From contig CAZHVO010000012.1 in NCBI GenBank assembly GCA_964536195.1, positions 1 through 23,645 of the forward strand: a DNA stretch of 23,645 nt, written 5' to 3'. Shown here one piece after another: positions 1 to 7,138 of the stretch; positions within the stretch are counted from its first letter, which is position 1; every line of letters begins with the position of its first letter. Made by a program: the position numbers and the translations under genes. The DNA comes from Susulua sp964536195. Its GTDB lineage: Bacteria > Omnitrophota > Gorgyraeia > Duberdicusellales > 4484-171. The notes below the pieces were generated by a model. It worked only from the letters and a program-made list of their open reading frames with translations. It searched no databases and was not told the origin of the DNA.

Positions 1-1501
1 TCGCATCATTGTTCCAATTGCCGCCGCGGAAGCCGGACCCGGTAGCGCCGGTAATCTCGCTGGTAACATAACCGGGCCAATCTGAATTATTGGCATTACC
101 GTTAGTAGCTAAAGAACCATCTCCGTGTGTACCAGCAAAGGCTCTGCCGGTTGCAGTGCCTATGGTAACCGGACGTTCCCAAAGATTTCCTGAGAGCTCC
201 ATGACTCCGTAGTAGGAGGCTCCGGCAACCTGACGGCTGGAAGAACCGGTAGCAAACATACCACAGCGGACAGGGCCGTCAGGAGCAGCTCTTGAATAAT
301 TACAGTTGGCGTTTGCTCTGGTCGCGCCTATTGCTTCAGTGGCTGTTCCGTCATTGGCAAGGTCTAAAAAGTAATCTATAGTTGTGTTTCCCCAGGCGTA
401 TTCACCGGCTACGGCAGTCACCCCTCCGCCCCTGCAGGCTTTTTCGAATTCAAGCTCAGTAAATGGCCTAAGTCCAGCCCAATCAGCATAAGCGCAAACA
501 TCCATCCAGGATAGATAATTTGCCGCCCGCCACTGGCCGTCGTCGGATTCGTTAAAGTTTCCGTCGCTGTCACCGTTAACTCCAAAAGTGATAGGGTCGG
601 TGGTTCCGTTACCTGAACCAGGGCAAGCAATACCGCTGCGGTAAGATATAGTGGCTGTGTTGCTCATTACAAAGACATTGGTAATGTCGTCGGTAGTAAC
701 ATTGGTATAAGTTCTGGTTTGCTGTTGGGCCCGGGTTAAAGTGTTGAGAAAAGTAACATACTGAGCCTGAGAAATCTCGTATTTCATCATGTAGAATGCA
801 CCGTACCCGGTAGGATAGTTAGCATTGCTTATTGTGGTTGTTCCGTCTTCGTCAATGCCGCCGTCTCCATCGACTAATATACCGTCACCGCTCTTGCCAA
901 ACTGGGCATCGTCATAATTAGTATCGGCCGAATATATTACATTAGCGGTTGTGCTTATTAATGCCGAAGCGTCATCATCCTTATCCATTATTCGGTCTGT
1001 AGACGAAGTGTCACCTGCGTAGAACTGCCCCGTAGGAATCAAGACCATCTCAATTGCAAAGACCCGGACCTGGGCAGTGACATTATCGGCAAGTCCGTCG
1101 CCGCCGGTGCCGTAGTTCCAGCGTACAGTCTGGTTGGTGCCTGGAGAGCAAAAAGCGCCCATTCCATCAGCTGATATACCTATTTCGCTGGCATAAGTTG
1201 TTATCGAACCGCCGGTAGTAAGTGTAGCGTGATTCCAGGTAACTCCGGAGTCGGTAGAGTACTTTACGAATATCCAGACCCGGTCGTAAAAGGCTGCCGT
1301 ATTGGCATCGGTACCGGCAGTCATTACATTATCCTGGGCCAAATCAAACCTGACGTCTACTGTATCGTTGGTGGTATTAACATTCTGAAGGGAAACGTTA
1401 TAAATATCTACGTCACTGGCATAAGCAGGTGTTATGGTTAGCAGAGAGAGAGAGAGAGAAGAGAAAGCAGCCAATAAAGCAAATCTAATAGGTAGTTTCA
1501 T
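1..1501 (-). CDS. Secreted formylglycine-generating-enzyme-like (SUMF1 fold) protein, 3' end outside window
   Basis: An uninterrupted frame of about 500 codons runs from ATG at 1501 to the window edge, so the C-terminus is missing. Residues 1-28 form a signal peptide: basic start MKLPIR, an Ala/Leu/Ser-rich core, and a likely cleavage after PAYA. Residues 29-150 are a beta-rich region with a WIFVKYSTD-type motif often found in front of this fold. The FGE-sulfatase/SUMF1 fold then begins at EMVLIPTGQF (151-160). It continues with AFYMMKYEIS, LRPFTELEFEKACRG, GEYAWG, YGVMELSGNLWERPV and the final FRGGNWNN. An Asp/Gly-rich insert at about 201-220 could bind calcium. Family members include true formylglycine-generating enzymes but also many non-enzymatic extracellular proteins. 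The segment that would carry the catalytic cysteines is cut off, so activity cannot be judged. Base composition is visibly more G+C-rich than the operons to the right. Start supported by AAAGGAGG five bases upstream. Confidence 0.9.
   Translation of the reverse strand, partial: MKLPIRFALLAAFSSLSLSLLTITPAYASDVDIYNVSLQNVNTTNDTVDVRFDLAQDNVMTAGTDANTAAFYDRVWIFVKYSTDSGVTWNHATLTTGGSITTYASEIGISADGMGAFCSPGTNQTVRWNYGTGGDGLADNVTAQVRVFAIEMVLIPTGQFYAGDTSSTDRIMDKDDDASALISTTANVIYSADTNYDDAQFGKSGDGILVDGDGGIDEDGTTTISNANYPTGYGAFYMMKYEISQAQYVTFLNTLTRAQQQTRTYTNVTTDDITNVFVMSNTATISYRSGIACPGSGNGTTDPITFGVNGDSDGNFNESDDGQWRAANYLSWMDVCAYADWAGLRPFTELEFEKACRGGGVTAVAGEYAWGNTTIDYFLDLANDGTATEAIGATRANANCNYSRAAPDGPVRCGMFATGSSSRQVAGASYYGVMELSGNLWERPVTIGTATGRAFAGTHGDGSLATNGNANNSDWPGYVTSEITGATGSGFRGGNWNNDA
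1443..1458. repeat. (AG)8 dinucleotide tract, CT on the coding strand
   Basis: Eight uninterrupted AG units, read as CT on the coding strand, encode the Ser-Leu-Ser-Leu core of the signal peptide of the SUMF1-type protein. An imperfect CT-rich stretch continues to about 1468. Gain or loss of one unit would shift the frame about 20 codons after the start. Confidence 0.85.
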
Positions 1502-1506
1502 AAAAA

Positions 1507-1533
1507 CCTCCTTTAAAGGGGTCAACTCCCTTT
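1507..1533 (-). promoter_or_regulatory. Ribosome binding site with adjoining leader hairpin
   Basis: AAAGGAGG (1507-1514) lies five bases before the ATG at 1501 and fixes that start. Directly upstream, AAAGGG (1515-1520) and CCCTTT (1528-1533) can pair around a 7-nt loop. CCTTTAAAGG (1510-1519) is a palindrome that includes part of the ribosome binding site. The leader could thus fold in two ways; whether this controls translation is inference. Confidence 0.45.
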
Positions 1534-1571
1534 TTTTTATCAAAAAATTACTTAAAGTCCTTACTTATAAT

Positions 1572-1600
1572 ATTGTATTTCGAGGTGCCTGAAAAAGCAA
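1572..1600 (-). promoter_or_regulatory. Candidate sigma-70 promoter of the SUMF1-type gene
   Basis: On the minus strand TTGCTT (1595-1600, -35) and TACAAT (1572-1577, -10, five of six consensus bases) are separated by exactly 17 bases. This predicts a leader of about 65 nt before the ATG at 1501. The heptamer repeats at 1604-1631 abut the -35 box. The -35 is weak (only TTG matches), so confidence is moderate. Confidence 0.45.
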
Positions 1601-1603
1601 GAT

Positions 1604-1631
1604 AAAAGTTAAAAGTTGAAAGTTGAAAGTT
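1604..1631. repeat. Four tandem heptamers (A/G)AAAGTT
   Basis: Units AAAAGTT, AAAAGTT, GAAAGTT and GAAAGTT follow one another without gaps, with a degenerate fifth unit GAAATGT at 1632-1638. They lie between the end of the toxin gene and the candidate promoter of the SUMF1-type gene, directly upstream of its -35 box. Similar heptameric short tandem repeats are known from intergenic DNA of several bacteria. Confidence 0.75.
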
Positions 1632-1659
1632 GAAATGTGTTGAATTTAACTCCCGGAGT

Positions 1660-1959
1660 TTAATCGGGATGTTTCTGAACGGATACAATATGAATCGTGC
1701 CTTTGTCTGGGCCATAACACCAAAAAATACGATAGGCAGCAGGAGTCTTGTCCTCAGCATATGCCTCAAACATTTTTTCGCCGTTAGGCCCAGATAGAGA
1801 TTCGATAGGATGAGTCTCCAAGCTAGGATGTCTCGGGTTAGCAGCTAATTGCCTAAGAGCATGGGATACCGCCTTATAACGTTTTGTAAGGCCGGCATCT
1901 TCCTTAAGGCTTTTAATTTGTTTTTTGGCTTTGCCGGAGATATCAAGCACGAAAGTCAT
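1660..1959 (-). CDS. RelE/ParE-superfamily toxin-like protein
   Basis: A 99-residue basic protein. The C-terminal pattern YRIFWCYGPDKGTIHIVSVQKHPD fits the last beta strands of RelE/ParE/HigB-like toxins, where a Tyr-Arg strand is followed by a short loop and a strand ending near a basic residue. An N-terminal helical region (residues 9-40, Lys-rich) also fits. Such toxins usually act as ribosome-dependent mRNA interferases or gyrase inhibitors; the sequence does not tell which. It overlaps the antitoxin gene upstream by four bases (ATGA), the usual antitoxin-first order with coupled translation. An AbrB-type antitoxin with a RelE-fold toxin recalls PrlF-YhaV. Assignment rests on short motifs and gene pairing. 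Confidence 0.7.
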   Translation of the reverse strand: MTFVLDISGKAKKQIKSLKEDAGLTKRYKAVSHALRQLAANPRHPSLETHPIESLSGPNGEKMFEAYAEDKTPAAYRIFWCYGPDKGTIHIVSVQKHPD

Positions 1960-2261
1960 AGCTCATCTAAGAATTTACCTACATCTTTTACTTTCGTAAA
2001 CCGTCCTTCCTCAATATCCTTAATGCCTTCCAGTATATCTTTTTTAATTTCGGAGTTCTCGTGCATCCACAGCTCTCTAGTTGGTATTGCTGTCCTGGGC
2101 CTAAGCAATATATCTCCTTTGTCACCAATGAAAGTTTCAAAATCATTGATTGGAATACCCAATAATATTTTAAATCTCCTAAGCAAGGTTCCTAAAGTAA
2201 CCCTGTTTTTAGCATCGATCCTGGCAATCCCCATTTCTTTAAAATTTTCGCTTATTTTCAT
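1956..2261 (-). CDS. AbrB/SpoVT-type antitoxin
   Basis: About 101 residues. The N-terminal half holds a swapped-hairpin-like motif ARIDAKNRVTLG followed by a short strand pair (FIGDKGDILLRP), as in AbrB/MazE/PrlF DNA-binding domains. The C-terminal half (IKKDILEGIKDIEEGRFTK to FLDEL) is charged and helical, the usual toxin-binding tail. The frame is open up to a GTG at 2276, but I prefer the ATG at 2261: GGAGGT sits eight bases before it, and the promoter at 2281-2309 would place the transcript start at about the GTG. The protein probably represses its own promoter and neutralises the toxin encoded by the overlapping next gene. Confidence 0.75.
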   Translation of the reverse strand: MKISENFKEMGIARIDAKNRVTLGTLLRRFKILLGIPINDFETFIGDKGDILLRPRTAIPTRELWMHENSEIKKDILEGIKDIEEGRFTKVKDVGKFLDEL

Positions 2262-2280
2262 TGTTTTTACCTCCACCTAA

Positions 2281-2309
2281 AATATAGCATATTGTGGGAA
2301 ATATGTCAA
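2281..2309 (-). promoter_or_regulatory. Strong promoter of the toxin-antitoxin module, with candidate operator
   Basis: On the minus strand a perfect TTGACA (2304-2309) and TATATT (2281-2286), preceded by TG (extended -10), are 17 bases apart. The predicted start lies only about 13 bases before the antitoxin ATG at 2261, so the leader consists of little more than the ribosome binding site. Inside the spacer CATAT (2288-2292) and ATATG (2301-2305) form an inverted repeat, a plausible operator for the antitoxin. Confidence 0.75.
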
Positions 2310-2358
2310 GTGGGAATTAATACATACCCCCCCCTCTTCACAGATATAGTAGTATAGT

Positions 2359-2392
2359 AGACGTCCTATTTTAGGGGTAAAGTAGGACGTCT
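2359..2392. repeat. 15-bp inverted repeat, stem-loop between operons
   Basis: AGACGTCCTATTTTA (2359-2373) pairs with TAAAGTAGGACGTCT (2378-2392) around a GGGG loop with one T-G mismatch. It lies between the end of the 20-kb operon (2441) and the toxin-antitoxin promoter. There is no T-run on either side, so it is not a typical intrinsic terminator. It could be a REP-like or MITE-like palindrome or an RNA 3'-end stabiliser. The rest of 2310-2440 shows only a run of eight C (2327-2334) and no gene. Confidence 0.7.
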
Positions 2393-2440
2393 GCAAAGGT
2401 ACACCCTATAGCTCTGGAGACGGTTTCCTGCTGATTACTG

Positions 2441-3055
2441 CTAGCTAACAGAAACATCGAGATCTTCTAAATCCCTAAGCAATTGATCAAAACTAGTAAA
2501 TTGCAAGCATTGTAGGCCATAGTCTTTAGCTTTGGTAATTAAATCCTGACGGTCATCGATGTAGATTATATCTTGAAAGTCTACGCCGGCTGCATCTTTC
2601 AAGACCTGATAGATTGCTTGCTCAGGCTTAACTGACTTAACCCTATAGGAGAGAATTAACTCATTAAAAAGGGAAAAAACCTCTTGGTATTCCTTAAAGA
2701 GGTATTCAAAATGAAGTTCATTGATATTAGAAATAAGGTACAGAGGATATTTCCCCTTGAGATACCTTACTAGATCTATCACGTCTTTCTTAGGCGAAAA
2801 TATCTTAGACCAAACATCAACAAAACATTCATAGCTTAAAGTCGCTTTAAAAATATTCTTGAAACGAAAGTAAAATTGATCAGAGCTAATTTCTCCCTTT
2901 TCAAAGCTTAATCCAAAGTCATTTTCAAACAACTCTCTAATCACCTCTTCAACCGGTATACCAATCTTTTTCTTTATCTTCTCTAAGGCAATATTGTAAT
3001 CAAAGTCAAATAGAACTCTTCCTAAATCAAAAGCCAGTACTTTTTTATCTTCCAT
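2441..3055 (-). CDS. HAD-superfamily hydrolase, subfamily IA, YihX-like
   Basis: A 204-residue soluble protein with the HAD motifs in order: motif I FDLGRVLFD (nucleophile D10, with Gly in place of the second Asp as in E. coli YihX), motif II YLISNIN (Ser at about 109), motif III VKSVKPEQAIYQ (Lys), and motif IV IYIDDRQD (Asp-Asp). A helical cap lies between motifs I and II. Length and motif pattern match YihX, a sugar-phosphate phosphatase, but the substrate is unknown here. AAGGAG precedes the ATG; the start is 3 bases after the stop of the SDR gene, so it is probably the last cistron of the long operon. Confidence 0.85.
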   Translation of the reverse strand: MEDKKVLAFDLGRVLFDFDYNIALEKIKKKIGIPVEEVIRELFENDFGLSFEKGEISSDQFYFRFKNIFKATLSYECFVDVWSKIFSPKKDVIDLVRYLKGKYPLYLISNINELHFEYLFKEYQEVFSLFNELILSYRVKSVKPEQAIYQVLKDAAGVDFQDIIYIDDRQDLITKAKDYGLQCLQFTSFDQLLRDLEDLDVSVS

Positions 3056-3058
3056 AGA

Positions 3059-3988
3059 TCAACTCCTTAAAAAAGATTGAACGCTCTTAGCCAGGCTTTC
3101 TCTAGTCTTAAAGGGTGCCCCAAAACCTAAAGACTTTATTCTTTCTAAACTATAAACTCGGTCCTTGGAAAAGAAACTTATTTTTCTACCGACAAAGGGC
3201 AGGTTTACTACTATTGGTCTTAGCCAAGTCGGAAGATTAGGTAATGGTTTTACCTTTAAAACTCTAGCAAAAGAATCAAATACCTCTCTTACTGTAAGAA
3301 CCTCCTCATCGCCAAGAAAAAAAGAACCTTCTAAGGCCTCTTGCTTATTCAATAAAAAAATCATTGCTTCAACAACATTCTTGACATAACCAAGGTGAAA
3401 CTTAGCCTTTCCCTTATCAATTAAAGGAAAAAGCCTGTACTTAGTGATAAAAAGTAAGACTTTCAGCATATGAGGTTCGTCTTCCCCATAAACCATAGGG
3501 GGACGGACGATCACTATATTCAGACCCTTTTCTCTATAGTTAAGAATTACTTTTTCAGCTTCAATCTTGGACTCACCGTAAGTATTGGTAGCTTTAAAGG
3601 GTAGGTCTTCAGTGAGAGGCACTTGAGGGTTTCCGCTTATAACAGCTACTGAGCTAGTATAAATAAGTCTTTCTACCCCAAGTTTTAAGGCTAATTCGCA
3701 AATGTTTTCGCTACCTAATGCATTGGTTTGATGTAAAAGCTTGGGGTTCTTATTTCCTACATAGGCAGCATTATGAAATATAACCTCGATTTTATAATTG
3801 AGGAGTTTATCTAAGGAAGCTTTATCAGTAACGTCACCATAGATAAGTTTAACTCCAAAACGTTCTAAGACTTTTGTTTTTTGGGGATTTCTTACTAGAC
3901 AAAGAAGAGTATGTCCGCCCTTGTTAAAGAGACCCTCTACTAGGTTCCTACCAATAAACCCAGTAGCTCCGGTTATAAGTATTGTCAT
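3059..3988 (-). CDS. NAD(P)-dependent epimerase/dehydratase, extended SDR
   Basis: 309 residues. The Rossmann nucleotide-binding motif TGATGFIG (GxxGxxG, residues 7-13) opens the protein. GDVTD (51-55), the Ser pair in YTSSVAV (about 111-116) and the catalytic Tyr137-x-x-x-Lys141 (YGESK) follow in the usual spacing. The C-terminal half is the variable substrate domain. Relatives include nucleoside-diphosphate-sugar epimerases, dihydroflavonol/hydroxysteroid dehydrogenase-like enzymes and nucleotide-sugar dehydratases; the substrate cannot be told. It starts within the stop of the aldo/keto reductase gene (ATGA overlap) and ends 3 bases before the HAD gene. Confidence 0.88.
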   Translation of the reverse strand: MTILITGATGFIGRNLVEGLFNKGGHTLLCLVRNPQKTKVLERFGVKLIYGDVTDKASLDKLLNYKIEVIFHNAAYVGNKNPKLLHQTNALGSENICELALKLGVERLIYTSSVAVISGNPQVPLTEDLPFKATNTYGESKIEAEKVILNYREKGLNIVIVRPPMVYGEDEPHMLKVLLFITKYRLFPLIDKGKAKFHLGYVKNVVEAMIFLLNKQEALEGSFFLGDEEVLTVREVFDSFARVLKVKPLPNLPTWLRPIVVNLPFVGRKISFFSKDRVYSLERIKSLGFGAPFKTRESLAKSVQSFLRS

Positions 3989-4965
3989 ACCTTTTCTTCG
4001 GCCTTCTCAATCTCACTGAGCCTCTGGGCTAAGATATCCTCTATTGCTATTAAATCTTCTCGGCTAATCCTCCAATCAACACTACCTAAGTTATCATATA
4101 ATTGAGCAAGTTTTCTGGTTCCGACGATAGCTGAGGTTATTCCTTTCCGGTTATAGTTCCAATTTAATACTAATTGAGCTAAAGTTCTTCCATATTTATC
4201 AGCTATTTCTTTTAATTTAAGAAGAGTTATTTTGTTTATTGAGAAACACGGCTCTTCCAAATCTTCATTCTTCATCTTCCGGTTGATATCCCCGGGAACC
4301 TTTGCGCCATCAAGAAAGAACTTTCCGGTTAATAAGCCGCTGAATAAAGGCGCATAAGTAATGATACTGATCGAGTTCTCGACACAGTAGGGTACGATAT
4401 CATCCTCTATTTTGCGGTCAAACATGCTATAAGGGGGCTGCAGGCTATGAATGGGCGAGTATTTTTTGAACTTATTTATCTGGTCCGCAGAAAAATTACT
4501 CACTCCTATTGCCTTGATGATACCTTCCCGGTAAAATTTATACATTAGCTCAGCAGTCTGGCCAATCGCAGTTCCGGGATCGGGAAAATGCACTTGGTAA
4601 AGGTCAAAATAATCTGTTTTTAAGCGTATTCGGGAATCATCTATCTCTTGAAGCATTCTCTTTTTAGATAGATCGTGGAAAATACTTCTGCCCTCCCAGC
4701 GTAATCCTACCTTGGTAGCTAAAATTATCTCGGTTCGGTTCTTGCCTTGAGCGAGAAAAGAGCCGATAACCTCTTCGGAATGCCCCCGGCCGTAAACGGG
4801 AGCAGTATCAATAAAGTTAACCCCTCTGGCCAAGGCCTCTTCTAATACTGCTAAAGAATCTTCATCTTTTTGATAACCCCACCACTTATCTCCACCAAAA
4901 GCCCAAGTGCCTAAGCAAATAGTTGAAACCTCTAATGAAGAGCTTCCTAACTTTCTATATTCCAT
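3985..4965 (-). CDS. Aldo/keto reductase
   Basis: 326 residues, typical of NADP-dependent (beta/alpha)8-barrel aldo/keto reductases. The catalytic tetrad is visible: Asp53 and Tyr58 in NFIDTAPVYGRGHSE, Lys85 in ILATKVG, and His126 in YQVHFPDP. The signature IKAIGVSNFSADQI and the C-terminal NADP-binding part (AIVGTRKLAQL) are present. The natural substrate is unknown. It begins 14 bases after the hydG stop with AAAGGTG upstream, and overlaps the SDR gene by four bases. No obvious link to hydrogenase function; it may share NAD(P)H or redox control through the operon promoter. Confidence 0.92.
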   Translation of the reverse strand: MEYRKLGSSSLEVSTICLGTWAFGGDKWWGYQKDEDSLAVLEEALARGVNFIDTAPVYGRGHSEEVIGSFLAQGKNRTEIILATKVGLRWEGRSIFHDLSKKRMLQEIDDSRIRLKTDYFDLYQVHFPDPGTAIGQTAELMYKFYREGIIKAIGVSNFSADQINKFKKYSPIHSLQPPYSMFDRKIEDDIVPYCVENSISIITYAPLFSGLLTGKFFLDGAKVPGDINRKMKNEDLEEPCFSINKITLLKLKEIADKYGRTLAQLVLNWNYNRKGITSAIVGTRKLAQLYDNLGSVDWRISREDLIAIEDILAQRLSEIEKAEEKV

Positions 4966-4979
4966 ATATTCACCTTTTA

Positions 4980-6476
4980 TTAAAAGTAAAGATCTCTCTC
5001 GCCTTGTTTAATCCTCTGATAATAATCAATAACCTTCGGGTAGGTCTTTGGCATAAGGAATTTAATCTCTGCCAACTCTTTATCAATAATCGCCTCACCA
5101 ACAACTTTGGTCTCCTCAGTAGCAAAATCATCTAACCACTCTCTAAAGGTAAGCACTGCATTTAATTTGCAAAGTTTGCCCTCCTCTCCGGTCTTTAAGA
5201 GTTCCATAATGCACTTGCCGGTTCTTCCACAGCGGTAACCAGCAGTACAAAAAGAAGTAATATAACCGGCACAAGACAATTCCCTTATTACCTCATCTAA
5301 ACTCCTGGTATCTCCCAAGAAAAATTGTTGTCTTTGACCTTCTTGTTCCCTATAGCAGTCACTATAGGCGCCGATACCAATACGAGTAGAAGCATCAGTC
5401 TGAGTACAGCCTAAAGGAATAGTTTCTCTTCGCATCTGGGCATTTTCTCGAGCAGTAATAATCATCCCAGTATAAGGAACAGCTAACCGTATAATTGTAA
5501 TCAGCTTTTTAAAATCCTCATCGCTTACCTTATAACGAGATTCTTGGGTAAAAGGCGTCATAGCTGCTGGCTCAAGACGAGGAAAAGAAATTGTATGTGG
5601 CCCAATACCAAACCTTGCTTCTAGCTCTCGTGAATGCAGAAGAAGACTTAAAACTTCAAATTTCCAATCATATAAGCCAAAAAGAACACCAATGCCAACG
5701 TCATCAATACCAGCCTCAAATGCCCGGTGCATACAATATAATCTCCACTGATAATCAGATTTCAAGGTTCCTTTAGGATGAACACTATGGTAAGTCTTGG
5801 GGTGATAGGTTTCTTGAAATACCTGATAGGTCCCAATTCCAGCCTTTTTTAATTTTTTAAGTTCTTCAATAGACAAAGGCGCAGCATTGACATTAACTCT
5901 ACGGATTTGGCCATAGCCATTTTTGGTCTTTGTTTTGACTCCATAAATTGTTTTTATGGTTGAACTAATATAATCTATGTCAGTCTCGGGATGTTCTCCA
6001 TAAACTACTATCAAACGCTTATGGCCGACCTTACCGGCTAAAACTTCGGTTTCTCTTTTTACCTCATCCAAATTAAGTACTCTCCTCTGGACATTAAGAT
6101 TATCTTTTCTAAACCCACAATAAAGACAATTATTTACGCAGAGATTACCCATGTATAAAGGAGCAAAAGTAACTATTCTGTTATCATAAACTTTCCTCTT
6201 TACCTCTTTGGCAACTTGAGTCATTCTAACCCACAACTCCTTATCCTCAACTTTTAGCAAAGTTGCCACTTCGTTAAGTTCTAAAGTCTCAATAGCCAAA
6301 GACTTATCTAAAATATCCTCGATTTCTTCTTTTGAAGGCTTAACTTTCGAAGCCAAAGCCTGATTAATTAATTCTTGATTGATAAAATGCTTACCATTAT
6401 CAAGATATTTTTCAACCTGATCGCTCTTGATACGCTCTTTTACCCAAGAATCTGTTGAAATTAAATCTGGGCTCAT
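4980..6476 (-). CDS. hydG: HydG-family radical SAM tyrosine lyase with altered C-terminal cluster motif
   Basis: 498 residues. HydG cleaves tyrosine with SAM and makes CO and CN ligands for the [FeFe] H-cluster. The radical-SAM cluster motif is C113-VNN-C117-LY-C120. Family blocks are clear: AGIGTYQVFQETYH, GIGVLFGLYDWKFEV, GPHTISFPRLEPA and LAVPYTGMIITAREN. Canonical HydG holds an auxiliary Fe-S cluster with CX2CX22C near the C-terminus. Here the first (C410) and last (C436) cysteines are in place, but the middle one is Gly413, and new cysteines occur at 416 and 422 (CTAGYRCGRTGKC). The usual SQISAGS block reads TQTDAST. The start codon overlaps the rex stop (ATGA). HydG itself is certain as a family; unchanged chemistry is not. 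Confidence 0.92.
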   Translation of the reverse strand: MSPDLISTDSWVKERIKSDQVEKYLDNGKHFINQELINQALASKVKPSKEEIEDILDKSLAIETLELNEVATLLKVEDKELWVRMTQVAKEVKRKVYDNRIVTFAPLYMGNLCVNNCLYCGFRKDNLNVQRRVLNLDEVKRETEVLAGKVGHKRLIVVYGEHPETDIDYISSTIKTIYGVKTKTKNGYGQIRRVNVNAAPLSIEELKKLKKAGIGTYQVFQETYHPKTYHSVHPKGTLKSDYQWRLYCMHRAFEAGIDDVGIGVLFGLYDWKFEVLSLLLHSRELEARFGIGPHTISFPRLEPAAMTPFTQESRYKVSDEDFKKLITIIRLAVPYTGMIITARENAQMRRETIPLGCTQTDASTRIGIGAYSDCYREQEGQRQQFFLGDTRSLDEVIRELSCAGYITSFCTAGYRCGRTGKCIMELLKTGEEGKLCKLNAVLTFREWLDDFATEETKVVGEAIIDKELAEIKFLMPKTYPKVIDYYQRIKQGERDLYF

Positions 6477-7135
6477 CTCTTTACCCCCGAATTCTTTTGC
6501 CTTCTCTTGGCCAAAAAAATTAAACTCTCCAGTTCACAGGCCATATCTACATTCGACACTGATACTGTCGGAGGCACTTTTAACACTATTGGTGCGAAAT
6601 TTAAAATACCTTTTATACCTGAAGAAACTAATCCCTCAGCAACTTCCTGGGCAACCTCAGGCGGTGTGGAAACTATGGCAATTTTAATATTATTTTTCTT
6701 AACAATATCCCGCATATATTTTATGTGGTCAATCTTGACTCCCTTTTTCTCCTTACCAACTTTATCTTTATTGACATCAAAAGCTGAAGCTATTTTAATA
6801 TTAAATTTAGAAAATCCTTCAAAACCTAAAAGAGCACTTCCTAACTTTCCTATGCCAACTATAGCAATACTCCGCTCCTTATCTACCCCCAGTATATTTT
6901 CTATTTCTTTGGTCAACTTCTCAACATTATAGCCAACACCTCTTTTGCCAAAACCGCCAAAAAAAGAAAGATCTTTCCGAAATTGATCGGGAGTAACATT
7001 CAAGAATGTAGTCAGCTTTCGAGACGAAATAATATCTATGTCTTGCTCTTTTAGTCTCCTTAAATTACGCAGGTATAGACTAAGCCGCTTAATTGTTTCC
7101 GGAGAAAAACTATTTTTATTATTTCTTTTCTCCAT
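6473..7135 (-). CDS. rex: Redox-sensing transcriptional repressor Rex
   Basis: 220 residues, standard Rex length. Residues 10-70 are the winged-helix DNA-binding domain with SSRKL and the highly conserved QFRKDLSFFGGFGKRGVGY. Residues 88 onward are the Rossmann domain with GIGKLGSAL (94-102), which binds NADH and NAD+. Rex represses fermentation and hydrogenase genes when NADH is low and leaves DNA when NADH rises. It lies between hydE and hydG, 3 bases after the hydE stop and overlapping hydG, so it is cotranscribed with the hydrogenase. A near-consensus Rex site lies at the operon promoter (22696-22713), implying autoregulation. The C-terminal tail (AKRRQKNSGVKR) is basic and not conserved. 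Confidence 0.95.
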   Translation of the reverse strand: MEKRNNKNSFSPETIKRLSLYLRNLRRLKEQDIDIISSRKLTTFLNVTPDQFRKDLSFFGGFGKRGVGYNVEKLTKEIENILGVDKERSIAIVGIGKLGSALLGFEGFSKFNIKIASAFDVNKDKVGKEKKGVKIDHIKYMRDIVKKNNIKIAIVSTPPEVAQEVAEGLVSSGIKGILNFAPIVLKVPPTVSVSNVDMACELESLIFLAKRRQKNSGVKR

Positions 7136-7138
7136 CTT

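Noticed and set aside
418..630. 70-codon minus-strand frame inside the SUMF1-type gene
   Set aside because: The other frame encodes an unbroken series of SUMF1 motifs through this stretch.
1604..1631. CRISPR array
   Set aside because: The units are 7 bases in direct contact with no spacers.
1548..1769. 73-codon minus-strand frame overlapping the toxin 3' end
   Set aside because: It lies in another frame of the toxin gene and runs through the heptamer repeats and the candidate promoter; no family resemblance.
2262..2276. GTG start at 2276 for the antitoxin
   Set aside because: It coincides with the predicted transcript start and overlaps the ribosome binding site that serves the ATG at 2261.
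1849..2280. 143-codon plus-strand frame opposite the toxin-antitoxin genes
   Set aside because: It is antisense to two well-supported genes, has no ribosome binding site, and its Ser/Ile/Phe-rich product looks like a complement artefact.
2359..2392. Intrinsic terminator for the 20-kb operon
   Set aside because: The stem is strong but neither side has a T-run in the RNA, so I list it only as an inverted repeat.
6507..6932. 141-codon plus-strand frame opposite rex
   Set aside because: Antisense to the conserved Rex coding sequence, with no recognisable domain or start signal.
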